Source of the DNA: Onchocerca lupi
Lineage: Eukaryota > Nematoda > Chromadorea > Rhabditida > Onchocercidae
NCBI GenBank assembly: GCA_028564675.1
Contig: JAOVVO010000163.1
Coordinates: 1 to 64,000 of the forward strand
Direction of reading: 5' to 3'
DNA length: 64,000 nucleotides
Part shown: piece after piece, positions 25,301-36,491 of the stretch
How the letters are laid out: every line of letters starts with the position of its first letter
Position numbering within the stretch: position 1 is the first letter of the stretch
Program-made: the position numbers and the translations under genes
The notes under the pieces: generated by a model
What the model was told of the DNA's origin: nothing
Seen by the model: only the letters and a program-made list of their open reading frames with translations
Databases searched by the model: none

Positions 25301-28300
25301 CAAATAAATACAAGTAACTGTTGAGGCAAATCTAGACGACTTTCCAGAAGTATAACAGGATTATTTCTGCAATATTAATCAGGCTATTCTTTGATGTAAT
25401 AGCTTTTTCTTTATCCATTAATTATGATGAATAAATAATTCTATCTAATCAAAAAGTAATAATTAACTGGATAAATTGCCAACTTAAAAATTATCGTTAC
25501 TAACTTTAGTAGAAAGACGATGAAGTCGAGAGAGTTTTCCAAAAAGAATTCCGGCATGACTCCAAACAGATCTGGTGCCACAGGAGGAAGTAAAGCATCA
25601 TTAATGCTGAAAAAAAAAAAAAGAAAAAAAAAGAATATTCTATGACATTCTTGCATTTCAGCTTGTAAAATAAATAAAACAGATTAGAAAAAAATTAAAG
25701 AAGCGAATAAAAGAAATTCTTTCATCGTGTATATCAATCAAAAATTACAATATATTTCGAATAACTAACAAATTAGGATTAATAATATTGATGATGAAAG
25801 TCAGCTGACGGCTACAAAATTCCAAAGCTCGATGGAGAAACACAGGATCGTACAGAGCCGCTTCCAAGCACATAACACTCCGAATAAGTCTCTGAAAAAT
25901 AATATGATTGACGGATTTTCAATCTGATACTTGAAATTTCTTGAAATTTTTACTTGGGATTCTTGCATTTTTTTTTAAAATTTATATTTAGAATAAAATG
26001 TAAAGTGAAAAAATTTAAAATTTTGGCTGATACTAAGAACTCAAGATCCTAAATAAAACAAAAGTCGGTTAAATTAATATGTGTAAACTATCAACCAAGC
26101 TACCACCTACTTTAAAGTTTTCTATTTTTTGCTATCTACTTTGAAAATTTTTATTGTTCACCAAGACTGCTCTTTCTTCAATCTTTCGAGTGTAAGGAAA
26201 TTTCCCAAATATCATACTGCATCATGATTAAACTCAAGTTCAAGAAGTAAAATGGAAGTATCATACCGTACGAAAAATATTGGCTCGTTCCAATTTTGCT
26301 TCAATCATTGCTTTTTCTCTTATTTGTAGTGCTAATAATCTGCGTAACTGCACTTTAAGTTCACTTAGACCAAGTTCAATTTCATGCAAATTCCTCTTCA
26401 AATACTTCAGTTGTCCAATCGCAGCTGACAGTGATAGGTGTTGCGCCTGCACTGTCAGGAAGAAACATTCAGTGGGAAATTTGATCTCGAAATTCGTATC
26501 TAAGAATGATGAGAAATTTTTTCTTGTAAAAATAGTCAATTTATAACTTTCACCAATATAATTGTAGTTGCTATCAACATTTTAGAAAGAAGCATTAAAT
26601 CGCTTGATTCTCCTACTAAAAGTTATGTATAATTAAAACACTCAAATGCATATCCAAACGAAATATATCAAAACAAGATTTAAAATCAGATACCTATCAT
26701 TTCTGCAAAAGCTTTTGCTTGTTCTAAGTCCAATTTCAACCGTGTTTCATCCGAAAAATCAATTCTGCATTTTGGATGGAACATATAATATATGTTGACC
26801 TCAAAAATTCAAAGAAATAATAATTGCAGAACATGAAAATCTCTGAATTTACAAATCAAGATAAGTAAAGCAAAAATTACCTTATCAAATGTTACTTTCT
26901 CAGCCAAACTCAGCATTACATCAAAGAAATTCAACATGAAGCCATCAGATGATAATTTCGAGTGATCAGGCTAAAACGTTATCATTAACAACAAAATCAA
27001 ATAAAAACGATTTAACATCTTAATATTTATTAGAACATTTGGGTTATCTGCTTTTTTTACATACTTCAATTATTAGGATAGTTAACGAATGTTAAAAAGC
27101 AGAAAAAAATTATAGTGAGGTCTTAAATAAGTCTTTTAGACGAAATTCAAATTACTAATCATCAAATTTTCTGTTTGATCCATCGATTAATTGGAAATAA
27201 GAAGCCAACTTACTATTAGATTTTGCCAAAAAAAAAAAACACCACTAAAATTTCAGTGACTGAAATCATAGAATTTATGCTGTAAGTAAAAATTACATTC
27301 ATTTGCCTCCTTTTAATATTGACCGATAACACGCGAGCGATGAAATCCAATGTTCTGTTACGGCTTGAAGTATTTGCTAACAATTGATGCAATATTTGAT
27401 GCAAATGCCGCTGAAAATATAATCAATTTTTTACTATTCTCAAAAATCACTGTAAACTTTAATCAATATAACATACAGTTTTCCAAACCTTTCTTCACGG
27501 CCCTTCATTTCGCACAATTACAAGGTTCCTTAACTAATGAGAACAATAATCTTTTTACCAATGCATCTAGATAATATATGTTGCATATCCTGTCAAATCA
27601 CATCGCTTTCACAATTGAAATTGGATAACCAGAATGGATTCTATAGATAATAAAACAAAATTATTTAAAATGCCAAATCAAAAAACGTACTCTAACAAGC
27701 GTTAAATCATTTTGATAAACGTTGTACAACATCGGTTTTTGTTCATCTTCCGGAAGTTGAGAACAGTCGAAAAATGGCATATAAATAGACAACTGAAAAA
27801 AGATGAATTCGAATGCTTCATTGAGTTATATCAGCGAATCCAAAATACTTACGCTTCCGTTATCAGCAGGAGCTGTACTATATTCAAAAAATGGTCCCAA
27901 ATAACACAGCCTCGCGAAATCATGCCCTTCGAGGACGGAGTATACTTCCGTTATGAAATCTGTTCGTGAAACCAGCTAAAATAAGATAAAAAATCATGAC
28001 CACTAAACTGAAGCTGGCAATATTAATTCCCAGAATAACTGAATTAATTAAATCGACATGTCGTTCAATAAATAAATTTAACAGAATTTGGATCAAAATC
28101 AGTTAATAATAGATTTAAAAATTCTTTATCAAATAGTTGACATCTAATGCGACTAAAAAGCATTGGAAAATGTAAGAAACTAACCAAATCGGCAATAGGC
28201 CTCTTATTAGATGAAGTTTTGACGCTTACAAAGAATTTCAGCAAGGAATACGGGTAAACAGCCACTTCCCTGTTGCACTTATTCGACATTTGCTGACAAC

Positions 28301-30892
28301 TCATCGATTTTTGCGCACAATCCAAAATGGGATTAAAAATCTGAAATAATTTTGAAATAAGGTCGAATTTTTATTCCCAGTTTCAAATATTCGGTACAAG
28401 AACCGTTGATGAATATATCCATTAGCCTAAGAGCATAAGTAATGCAAAACTATTATCCCAGCTTGAAACTTTTAAAAATATTTTTTTCAGTGCTTCTTCG
28501 ATATTACATAGTTGTTTCGATGATGATAGAGCCGGATTTCGTGCAAGGTGCATTATATTGTAACCTATATTCTATATATGACTATAATGCAACATCTGTA
28601 TATTACATATCATAACCACAGACACTTTAGTGAGTAAACCATATTGTTATTTGCATTAAATCTAAACATATAGCAAAATTTATTAAATACAATAGGAAAA
28701 TAAAGCAAACCTCTGCAAGTGCACCACGATCCGTTATATCTTCATCTGTACAATAAGTTATCAAATTACAAGCAAAAGCTTCCGGTATTTGCTGCTCATA
28801 AAACATTCGAACAAAAACTGCCGTCATTTCTTCTGCAGTGAATCTGCAATAGGTTGGATATATTTGAATCTTAAAATTCAAAGTAATTTCCGAATCGATT
28901 CTTATTTAGTGAAGAAATAAAAGTTTACTTTTCACCATAGAAGCCACGAAGAAGAAAAGATACTTGAGCAAAAAGCCTTTTTTGAATGATTGGAATCACG
29001 GAGCGTTCGTAATCCATCAAAAACTGCAATTCAAATTTCGTCTCCTAACTCCTAAGGTTCGCATCTTTTAATAGTAGTTTCTTAATTAAAATATCTATCC
29101 CAATTGTTATATAAACAATGCTTGATATCTTAAAAGGCATCACGAAATAATTTAGAATTTGAAAGTTTACATCATTTCTGACTATATACAATCAATCGAG
29201 AACCACTAGAAGATAAATGTGGTATAAACCTGATTCTGTCCTTCAGTAGCCAACTTTTCACTTGTTGCAATAAAATAATGCAAAGCCATTTCTGGCAAAA
29301 TTAGAGGTAAATCAAACAACGGCTCGCCGAGTTGTTTTCCCAGTATTCTACCTGTATTCATGACTTGTATGCTGCAAATTGAAATCATACCGTTACTAGT
29401 TTATTACAAATAATCTAGTGATTGCATTGTAATCATCTTTTTTTTTCATTGAAAAACTCCTGAACTATATAAAAGTACATACTTGCTTTTTTGTATGTTA
29501 CATATTGCTCGCATAAAAATATCATCAATCACCACTGATAAATCAACTGAAAATTTATGCTTCTGTGAAATAAACATAAGAAACATGAAAAAAAAAAAGG
29601 GAATTCGGCGTTCATATTCTCATCTTTTAAATGACAAAATTGCTGCTCATAACATATTAATTTCAATGTTACCAAGGATAAACATGCTAAGTATTATTTC
29701 ATGCTATCCTGTTCCGAAATTTATCATGTACGATGAGCTTTGCAGATCTTTTTTATGTAACATATATTTCTATTATCTAGCAATGCAATTTTCATTCTGT
29801 TTTTATCTTTTAAAGATATTACGGTCATTAACCCTGTTCCATTACATTTGTAACGACAAGGTATACCATCATTATTAAAAGTTGATGTATCAGTTGATTC
29901 CAACAAAGATTTTAAACAAATGCTATTTTCACCACTGAAAATGCGATTGACAAGATTTCGAAGGCGGTCCAGTTTGTAAATTTCTCCATCCTAAATTAGT
30001 TACGTAATAAAATAGTACATTACATCCATTACAATTGTTGCTAAATACTACATTCACAAGTAAGTAATCAATACTGAGATCTTTTTCTGTTTCTAAAATT
30101 TTGAGATACTAATTTTAGTCACAACTACCTCACTCAAATTATTGAAGTATTTTCTATATCTGCAAAAATTTGATTCTATTTCTTTCATTTATAGTTTTAA
30201 TTAAAAAATTAAATGACACGATACCGAGAAATAGTTATTTCTGTAGATTCCAGATTTCAATCCATAATGATTTCACTAAAAATCATGGAGATTTCAGCTG
30301 CTGTATCGTTTTAACCGAACGACTAGATCTAGTTTTTACAGTAATTCAAAAATTTAGATTGCAAACGTCATTTACAAACTTAAAAAAATTGAACAAGATT
30401 TAAGCTAATTGATATTGTTGAACTTTTAATTAATTATCTGAGGAGTCATGATGCTTAAATAAAAATACTGTTGAAATATATCTGTAATATAAAACCAATT
30501 AAATCTGTAATATAAAACCAAATAAACAACAGAAATACTAAGTCTAATAAAAATTAAAAGTTATTTTCAATAGCTTACATCTTCTAATTGTTGAAACTTA
30601 ATCTCAACCGGAACAATGACTGGAATCAAGAATGAAAAGTAACTAAGTTGTGAAATGCGTCACTTAACGTAACCCATCTCGTTCACCATGATTAAGTTCA
30701 AACACTAATATATAATAACTGTCACTTTTTTTTAACTGAATAACTACAGAAAGTATGAAATCTAAAAGTTACCAAAATCTCGTTTGAATTCCCATTCGTC
30801 ATAATGTTCATACAATCCTGTCGTAGTTTCTTCACACCTAATTCTTCAAGTTCTGCTGCTGGACTTCGATGTGTCGTTTCTTCCGACGGCAT
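22359..30892 (-). CDS. ufd-2: Ubiquitin conjugation factor E4, UBE4B/Ufd2 type (U-box E3/E4)
   Basis: Elongates ubiquitin chains on pre-ubiquitinated substrates, working with the CDC-48/p97 pathway. Exons 5' to 3': 30892-30773, 30619-30579, 29990-29823, 29562-29483, 29371-29230, 29023-28929, 28843-28711, 28340-28185, 27975-27853, 27792-27691, 27410-27297, 26970-26881, 26799-26694, 26499-26267, 25891-25770, 25606-25505, 25366-25261, 24886-24760, 24694-24568, 24258-23979, 23726-23532, 23268-23091, 22850-22704, 22423-22359. They total 3152 nt, one short of a multiple of three; about 1050 aa. Core motifs: KFPTECFFLTVQAQHLS, FGVMPEFFLEN, GASTEFYDKFNIR, NDATYLLDESL, LCGPKC. The C-terminal U-box (about 975-1047) has MTDPVILPSG and HLLSSQTDPFTRQPL. 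UBE4B rather than UBE4A by these motifs. It lacks the long serine-rich N-terminus of vertebrate UBE4B. Exon 1 carries an apparent frameshift near 30827-30829. Confidence 0.93.
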
Positions 30893-30929
30893 AAATTACT
30901 CTTATTTTTATACAAATTTTTAGTGCAAT

Positions 30930-30931
30930 CT
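30930..30931 (-). promoter_or_regulatory. Probable spliced-leader trans-splice acceptor of ufd-2
   Basis: On the minus strand a T/C tract ending TTTTTTTTCTTGCAG precedes the ufd-2 start codon by about 38 bases with no in-frame coding upstream, which is the usual arrangement of a nematode SL acceptor. It supports the start codon at 30892. A cis-intron from an unseen 5' exon cannot be excluded. Confidence 0.6.
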
Positions 30932-31337
30932 GCAAGAAAAAAAAGAAAAGAAAATTAATAAATGATGTATTAAATGATAAATTATTAAATAATGATATTA
31001 TCTAAAATTATTCATGTAACTTGAATCATTTTGTAATGCATTGGTAAAATTTTAAAACGATTTCGACAATCTATTAACCTAAATATTTCTCAGTCCTAAA
31101 ATAAAGCTTATTAAACATTGCTTGATACATTTCGCCATAATTACTTACTTTAAAAGTACAACTTGAAATCAAACACTTACGTTAATCTCACGTCACCCAA
31201 ATTTGACAAAACACATCCCGCTTGAAGTTCTAGCCGTAGCGTTGCATCAGTACGAATTTTGCTTGGTTCGGTCTATTCACTAAAGGGTATGTAACACATT
31301 GGTACTTTCCTTTTTCCGAATTTCCGGTGATTCTTCC

Positions 31338-31765
31338 CGTATCTCGGTATCATCCGTCGATGCCTATCTTTCGAATCTCCGAGAGCTCCCGAAGATTTTC
31401 AAAAACAGAATCAATGCTAGTATAAATTGACATATCAATGTATTTTTAAGTTTTGTATATTTTAGATTAATATCGATTCCACCTTTCGTTATTCATCTTT
31501 GCTTTCTCTATTCCCGAAATTTCCCGAAAATTCTCTAAAATAAAATTAATGCAAGTACAAGTTGACATGTCATATCAATCTTGTCATAAGTTCTTTATAT
31601 TTCAGATTAATATCAATTAAATGCTTCATCATCCGTCTTTATTTTTCATATTCTCTAGAGTTTCTTGGAAATTTTTCAGAATAAATAATACAAGTATAAA
31701 TTGTCATGCCATATCGATCTAGTCTTATGTTCTGTATATTTCAGATTAATGTCAGTTTCACAAAA
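31338..31765 (+). repeat. Three-copy tandem repeat carrying the trans-splice acceptor
   Basis: Three degenerate units of about 130-150 bases, each with TTCCCGAAATTTCCCGAAAA-like, AAT.CAAGTA.AA.TTG.CAT and TATATTT(C/T)AGATTAAT segments. The acceptor-like AG ends at 31465, 31615 and 31744. The last copy is the one next to the PLGRKT-A start codon. Confidence 0.75.
31743..31744 (+). promoter_or_regulatory. Probable trans-splice acceptor of PLGRKT-A
   Basis: TGTATATTTCAG|ATTAATGTC precedes the start codon at 31781 by 36 bases. It is one of three near-identical acceptor sequences in the upstream tandem repeat. Confidence 0.5.
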
Positions 31766-31780
31766 TATTACAGAAGTGGG

Positions 31781-33564
31781 ATGATTGATAAATCGATGAT
31801 AAATACCATCCAATTGCTCGAAAATCAAAAGGTTTTTCATTTCTTTTTTCACTAAAAATATTACATAGTTACTGTCATTGCTATAATATTTATTTATATC
31901 AACTATTATAATTATTAGTAATTATTACTGAGATCATAAATAAATGTTTGCGAACTTTTATCTTGCAATAAATGACACAAGTTGGAGACTGTTTTTAAAA
32001 TAAATGTCTAAATTTTGAAGAGATTTAGATTTTCTATGCATTCTAGTGATAAAATTAAACTAAAGAAATGAAATTTATTGTCGTACTTGCGATTATTACT
32101 CGTTAGATCATTATTTAAATTGTTGAAATTGAATTTAGTATTTATTTTTTGATTATGTTATCTTTTCCTATTCCGTTAAATTTAGTTCATTTTTAATTTG
32201 TTATAAAATTTTATTTGTTTATTACATTTGTTATTACGATATTTTTGTTCAACCGTCATATTTTTGGCACTTATTATTCTTAACCGTACTTTTGTTGATA
32301 TGTTTCATAACCATACTTTTATTGATATTCTTACATGACAACTAGAAATTATACTTATCATTAGTTGGATTGTCTGATCCTGAGAGAATTAGCAGTTGGT
32401 TAAAGTATTTACATTTAAATTTGGTCTGACTAGAGCTAATTGACTAAATTGGTTAAACTTTTTCTGGATTGACTGATTAACTTTCATTAAGGGATAAAGT
32501 CAATTATGTTTCAACATTTATCAAAAACTGCATACTTTTATTTTAGATTGAACGTGAAATGGCTTTTCAAGAAGCTTTGGATGAGAGGAAAAGAGCATTT
32601 GAGGTAAGCTACCAGTGATTCGTTGGTATTCGGTATGTTGAGGTAATTTCTAGCTATCGCAAATATTGTTCACTTTTATTTTAAAATGTCAGAATATTTG
32701 AAGGTGAATAATACAATATAGAAAGCAATATCAATGTACTTGAGATATACTTACTGATATGTATCGTCGCATTTTTTTTTCTTTTTTTAATTTATATGTT
32801 TGTGCATCAGTAGAAGCATGTAGCTTCCTTTATGAATCCATCATACAACTTATTTTTTCTTAAAAAACGTTTATCAGCATTGAGCAAGTAAGTGATCCAC
32901 TTATAGAGAACTGGGATACTTTTATGAGCTTACTAAATGTGTGGCAAATAATCATCTTTAATAGCAAAATAATCGTATTTACTCCTGGCAAGTTGAGCTC
33001 TTGATCTGTCTAATTTGAGGTTTTCCTTAATTTTAAGAACTATCGTTTTTCAGCTTGCTAAACTGCAGTATGCGTATCCTTATAAAGCTGTTGCGAGTCT
33101 TGCAGTAATTCTTATTTCTGGCCTATCTGCCTATCGGCATAAAAATTTGCTGTATTCGATACCGGGTGCAATAGCGCTTCCTTATATAACTTATGAAACT
33201 GATGTTTCTTTTGGACAAAGAATGGAAAGAATCAAAAGTAAATTTTTTCTGTTGATTTTATTCTTCAAAATTATATATCATTATTCATAAAAAATGAAAA
33301 ACTATTTGCGAATTTTTTACGAATTGAGACGGGATTGATATGTAGAGATTTGGAAAAAACTAAAGTGATCAGTATGAATTTGTCTGAATTCATGTGAAAG
33401 AATGTAGTGAAAAATATGGCTATAATTTGTTAAATTTTCGTAGTTTGTTTCCAGGACGAGCTGATTTAATATATCGAAAAAAATTGGCAGAACATGAGCC
33501 GCATCTTTTGATGGCTGACGTAAAACATTGTCTGAAAGAACTGCAAGAAGGAAGTGATCTGTAA
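31781..33564 (+). CDS. PLGRKT: PLGRKT-like small membrane protein, copy A (DUF2368 family)
   Basis: Exons 31781-31831, 32547-32603, 33054-33237, 33455-33564; 402 nt, 133 aa (vertebrate PLGRKT is about 147 aa). In vertebrates PLGRKT is a small two-pass membrane protein whose C-terminal lysine binds plasminogen; the role in worms is not known to me. Seen: a charged N-terminal helix (IEREMAFQEALDERKRAFE), two hydrophobic segments at about 46-64 and 68-85 separated by AYRHKN, then the family signature YETDVSFGQRMERIK, and a charged tail. It ends GSDL, with no C-terminal lysine. The start gives MIDKSMINTIQLLENQK, resembling the family N-terminus but without the Met-Gly start. AATAAA at 33916-33921 is the probable polyadenylation signal. 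It forms a tandem pair with copy B. Confidence 0.8.
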
Positions 33565-34445
33565 TAGGTCCATATTGTTTGTTGTGTTGCCCATTATTAA
33601 ATTGGTTTATGTGAGATCAAAATGCTTCTGTAGTGGTCGTTTCCGATATCTTCCGAATTTTATGAAGAAAATTTAGAAATATTTCCTCTTTTTAAATAAC
33701 TGATCCATCAAAAAGCATTCCTTTAATTATAAATAGTTTTCATGAAATGACACTTTATTACTTAGGATCAGATTCATTTGAATACTAATTAGTTCTTAAT
33801 TCGAAAACAACTAAGGAACTCCGGAAATGCTGTAGACACCGTTTTTCTTTAATTTATTTAGAAAATATGCTTACTTAATTTTCTCATCCAGATCTTTGTT
33901 GACTTTTCAAATTTTAATAAAACATTGAGCTCATTTGTTCCATCTGTTATTTTACTTGTTTTCAAAATTCGTGAAATGGTACTTAATCACTCAGGACTGA
34001 TATGAATTGAAATTTCACAGATAAAAAGAGTCAAATGTCAGGGATAGAAAATATTGTTCTTTTAGCTTTTTTCATTTTATTGATAGTCTAATTAAGGATA
34101 TTTTAAAATAAATAGTTGAAGTAGTTCTCTCCTTTCAGGTACTGTTGTCGCTTGATCGTGTTCGGTATACGATCGCAAAATTATCGAAGAATCATTGCTG
34201 AAGAATTGAACAATTAAGGTATTTCCATGTTTTTATTTTGCATGAAATATTTTTGAGATGAAATTGATTTATTTAATTTTGATATTTTGAAATTTTTTGT
34301 TTTTCCTGCAGTATAAAGGCACCACTGATTAACTTGTTCCACTCAATTTCAAATAAATAAATAGGAGACCCAAAGTTGTAAGAGGGATTTGCAGGTACTA
34401 AAAATATCTAATAGTTCTACTTGTGATGTTTTTCTCATATTCCTA
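33565..34445 (+). other. Intercistronic region between the PLGRKT-like genes
   Basis: Contains AATAAA (33916-33921), a segment at 34139-34218 bounded by TTTCAG and AAG|GTATTT that could be a non-coding exon, and a good acceptor TTTTTCCTGCAG ending at 34311 that could receive a spliced leader for copy B. The roughly 0.9 kb spacing is compatible with, but does not prove, an operon. Confidence 0.45.
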
Positions 34446-35844
34446 ATGGGAACATCGTGGTCAAATAATGCGGAGTTGCAAAATTATTATGATCAAAAGG
34501 TTATATTAAGTTATTGAAATTTCAATGTTTTATTCAGTATACCCTTCGTTTGCACTAATTTTGTTTTAATTGCAATGTTGAAATAAAGATAAATACCTGT
34601 AATAATGATGCTGAAATCTTAAGGTTTTCAAATTTTCGATCTCTGCTTATATTTACAATATGAATTCTTAGATAATTTCAGTACAAATCATTTCGAATTA
34701 TTTTTCAGGCTCTGGAACAGGTAGCTCTGCAAAATGTTTTGTTTGAGCATAAAAGAGCTTTAGAGGTTTTTTTTTTTTTTCCCTTTATAATATTGTTGTT
34801 ATTGTTGTTCTTAATAGTCCAACTGATTTCTAGATAAATCACAAAACGACAGGAATATGTAGTGAATTTCGGTTGTCTCTAGTGTCGATCATAGTGATTT
34901 TTTGTGATAGATTTTGAAAAATGAGAAAAATGTTTATAGTGTTAAGTTGTACATCCGATATTATGAAATATAATAGTATTATCAAATGAAGATAAAATTT
35001 AGATTAGCTGGAAAAAAATATCTCATTATGTGAAAGTCATATTGTTATATCCGTCAGTTACTGTAGAGAAACTAATTGTTTTAGTTAGCAGACAGACGAA
35101 AACTTATTTCCAATGAACATATGTCTGCGTTGTTGGTCGTTTCATTGATGTTAGTAAGTCAAAAAATGAAGCAACAGCATTTGTTCATTCTACCAGCTGT
35201 TCCACTTGTTATTGGTCTTCTCCATAATTTCGACCAGCAACGGGACATAACTTTGGATACCATAAAAGGTGCTGTATTCATATTTAATAACTGTTTGATT
35301 ATATCAGAAATGTCCCAATATATAATTCGACTCAACTCTTTTGGTTGTACATTTTTGATATGGATAGGATCGCTGTATTCTAGCAGTAGACTAATGTTAC
35401 CTGATGTTTGATTTTAATTCATCTCTCTGATTTGATTATCTGTATGCTTAAATTATAATTCCTAAATGAATTAGTTAACAGCAGTTCTAAAATGATTGCC
35501 AATATAACTTTAATTGCGAAGTTTTTCTTTATCAAATTGCGGAGTAACCCCATTTAGTATTACAACTTACTCTATTTTAAGATGCTAATCTTTATTCATA
35601 TTTCAACATGCAGTGATTCTCATTTCTTTGAAAACTTTTAGTATTCTTAGACTGTCATGTTTTCGCAAAAAAGTACAAGCCAGATTAATTAATTTGAAAG
35701 TTTTCAGAGAAAGCGCAACAATTACGTCAAGAAAATCGTCATTTATTTGAACCCGTTGGTGGTCCTATAACATTGGATGAGCTTGATAGACGTATTACTC
35801 GAGCAAAATATCGTGAAAAAATGGGATTTGATGAAGCTAATTAA
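34446..35844 (+). CDS. PLGRKT: PLGRKT-like small membrane protein, copy B (DUF2368 family)
   Basis: Exons 34446-34499, 34709-34765, 35085-35268, 35708-35844; 432 nt, 143 aa. Exons 2 and 3 have exactly the same lengths as in copy A (57 and 184 nt), and all phases match, so the two genes are tandem duplicates. Seen: MGTSWSNN at the N-terminus (Met-Gly start like vertebrate PLGRKT), a charged helix ALEQVALQNVLFEHKRALE, hydrophobic segments at about 50-62 and 69-84, and a C-terminal segment PITLDELDRRITRAKYREK that matches the family's conserved ITFESIEKARKEQ region. The end is DEAN, so the C-terminal lysine of vertebrate PLGRKT is absent here too. The YDxxYGxxLERMK motif is poorly kept (NFDQQRDITLDTIK). 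AATAAA at 35919-35924 lies 75 bases past the stop. Confidence 0.8.
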
Positions 35845-36491
35845 TCTGTTTAGGCATGATTTTAATTGGCCTTTTTAATTTTGCAAATACTTGGAATTTG
35901 TAAAGTTTTTACTTTGAAAATAAATAGTTTAATCTATTGTCAGTTGAATAATATATCTCTTTCCTGCTTTTTTTTTTTTTTTTTTTTTTTTTTTGATATA
36001 TCGTTAACATATGCAGCTCTCCTGTGCATATACCTATTTGATTCCCCAGATTTAATCCTCCTTTTGTGTTGGTCTTTCCACTGATCTTCTCTGTTCATTT
36101 TCTTACGATGCTGAATTCTGGAACACATTTTCGTCACACTTCAATGAGCTGCAACAAAAAAGGTACAATTAGTTTCCAAAAAAAATATTTTCCTGTGAAG
36201 AATATAAATATAAATGTGCTTTTTCCATGAAAGCATAACAATTAGGATATGATAATTGAAAACTACAATTGGAAAATTGAGGAATCAATATTTTTATCAA
36301 ATGATTGGACTGATTCAAATAAAGCGCTATTCGAATTGTTTTTGATCCTTTTTTATATTTTCTTCTCGATAGCTGGTCAAGCGTGTTGATCCTAAGTTGA
36401 TCTCAATTACTTCCTCTCATATTCCACATCACATTATCATCATATATATTGCTGATATTATCATTTTATAGAGATTTTTATCAATTTGACT
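35845..36491. other. Convergent intergenic region between PLGRKT-B and the MAP kinase
   Basis: Holds the 3' ends of two convergent genes. The PLGRKT-B polyadenylation signal is at 35919-35924, followed by a T26 run around 35968-35993. Nothing else recognised. The kinase could continue here if the CAG|GTAGAG at its apparent stop is used as a donor. Confidence 0.55.

Larger units (their letters stand above)
30893..31780. promoter_or_regulatory. Divergent ufd-2 / PLGRKT intergenic region
   Basis: The two start codons are 888 bases apart and point away from each other, so the region may act as a shared bidirectional promoter. Its PLGRKT-proximal half is a three-copy tandem repeat (about 31338-31765). 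Confidence 0.5.

Noticed and set aside
29483..29878. 131-codon plus-strand ORF
   Set aside because: It is antisense to ufd-2 exons 3 and 4 (29483-29562 and 29823-29990), which have clean splice sites and continuous frame; the plus ORF has no family resemblance.
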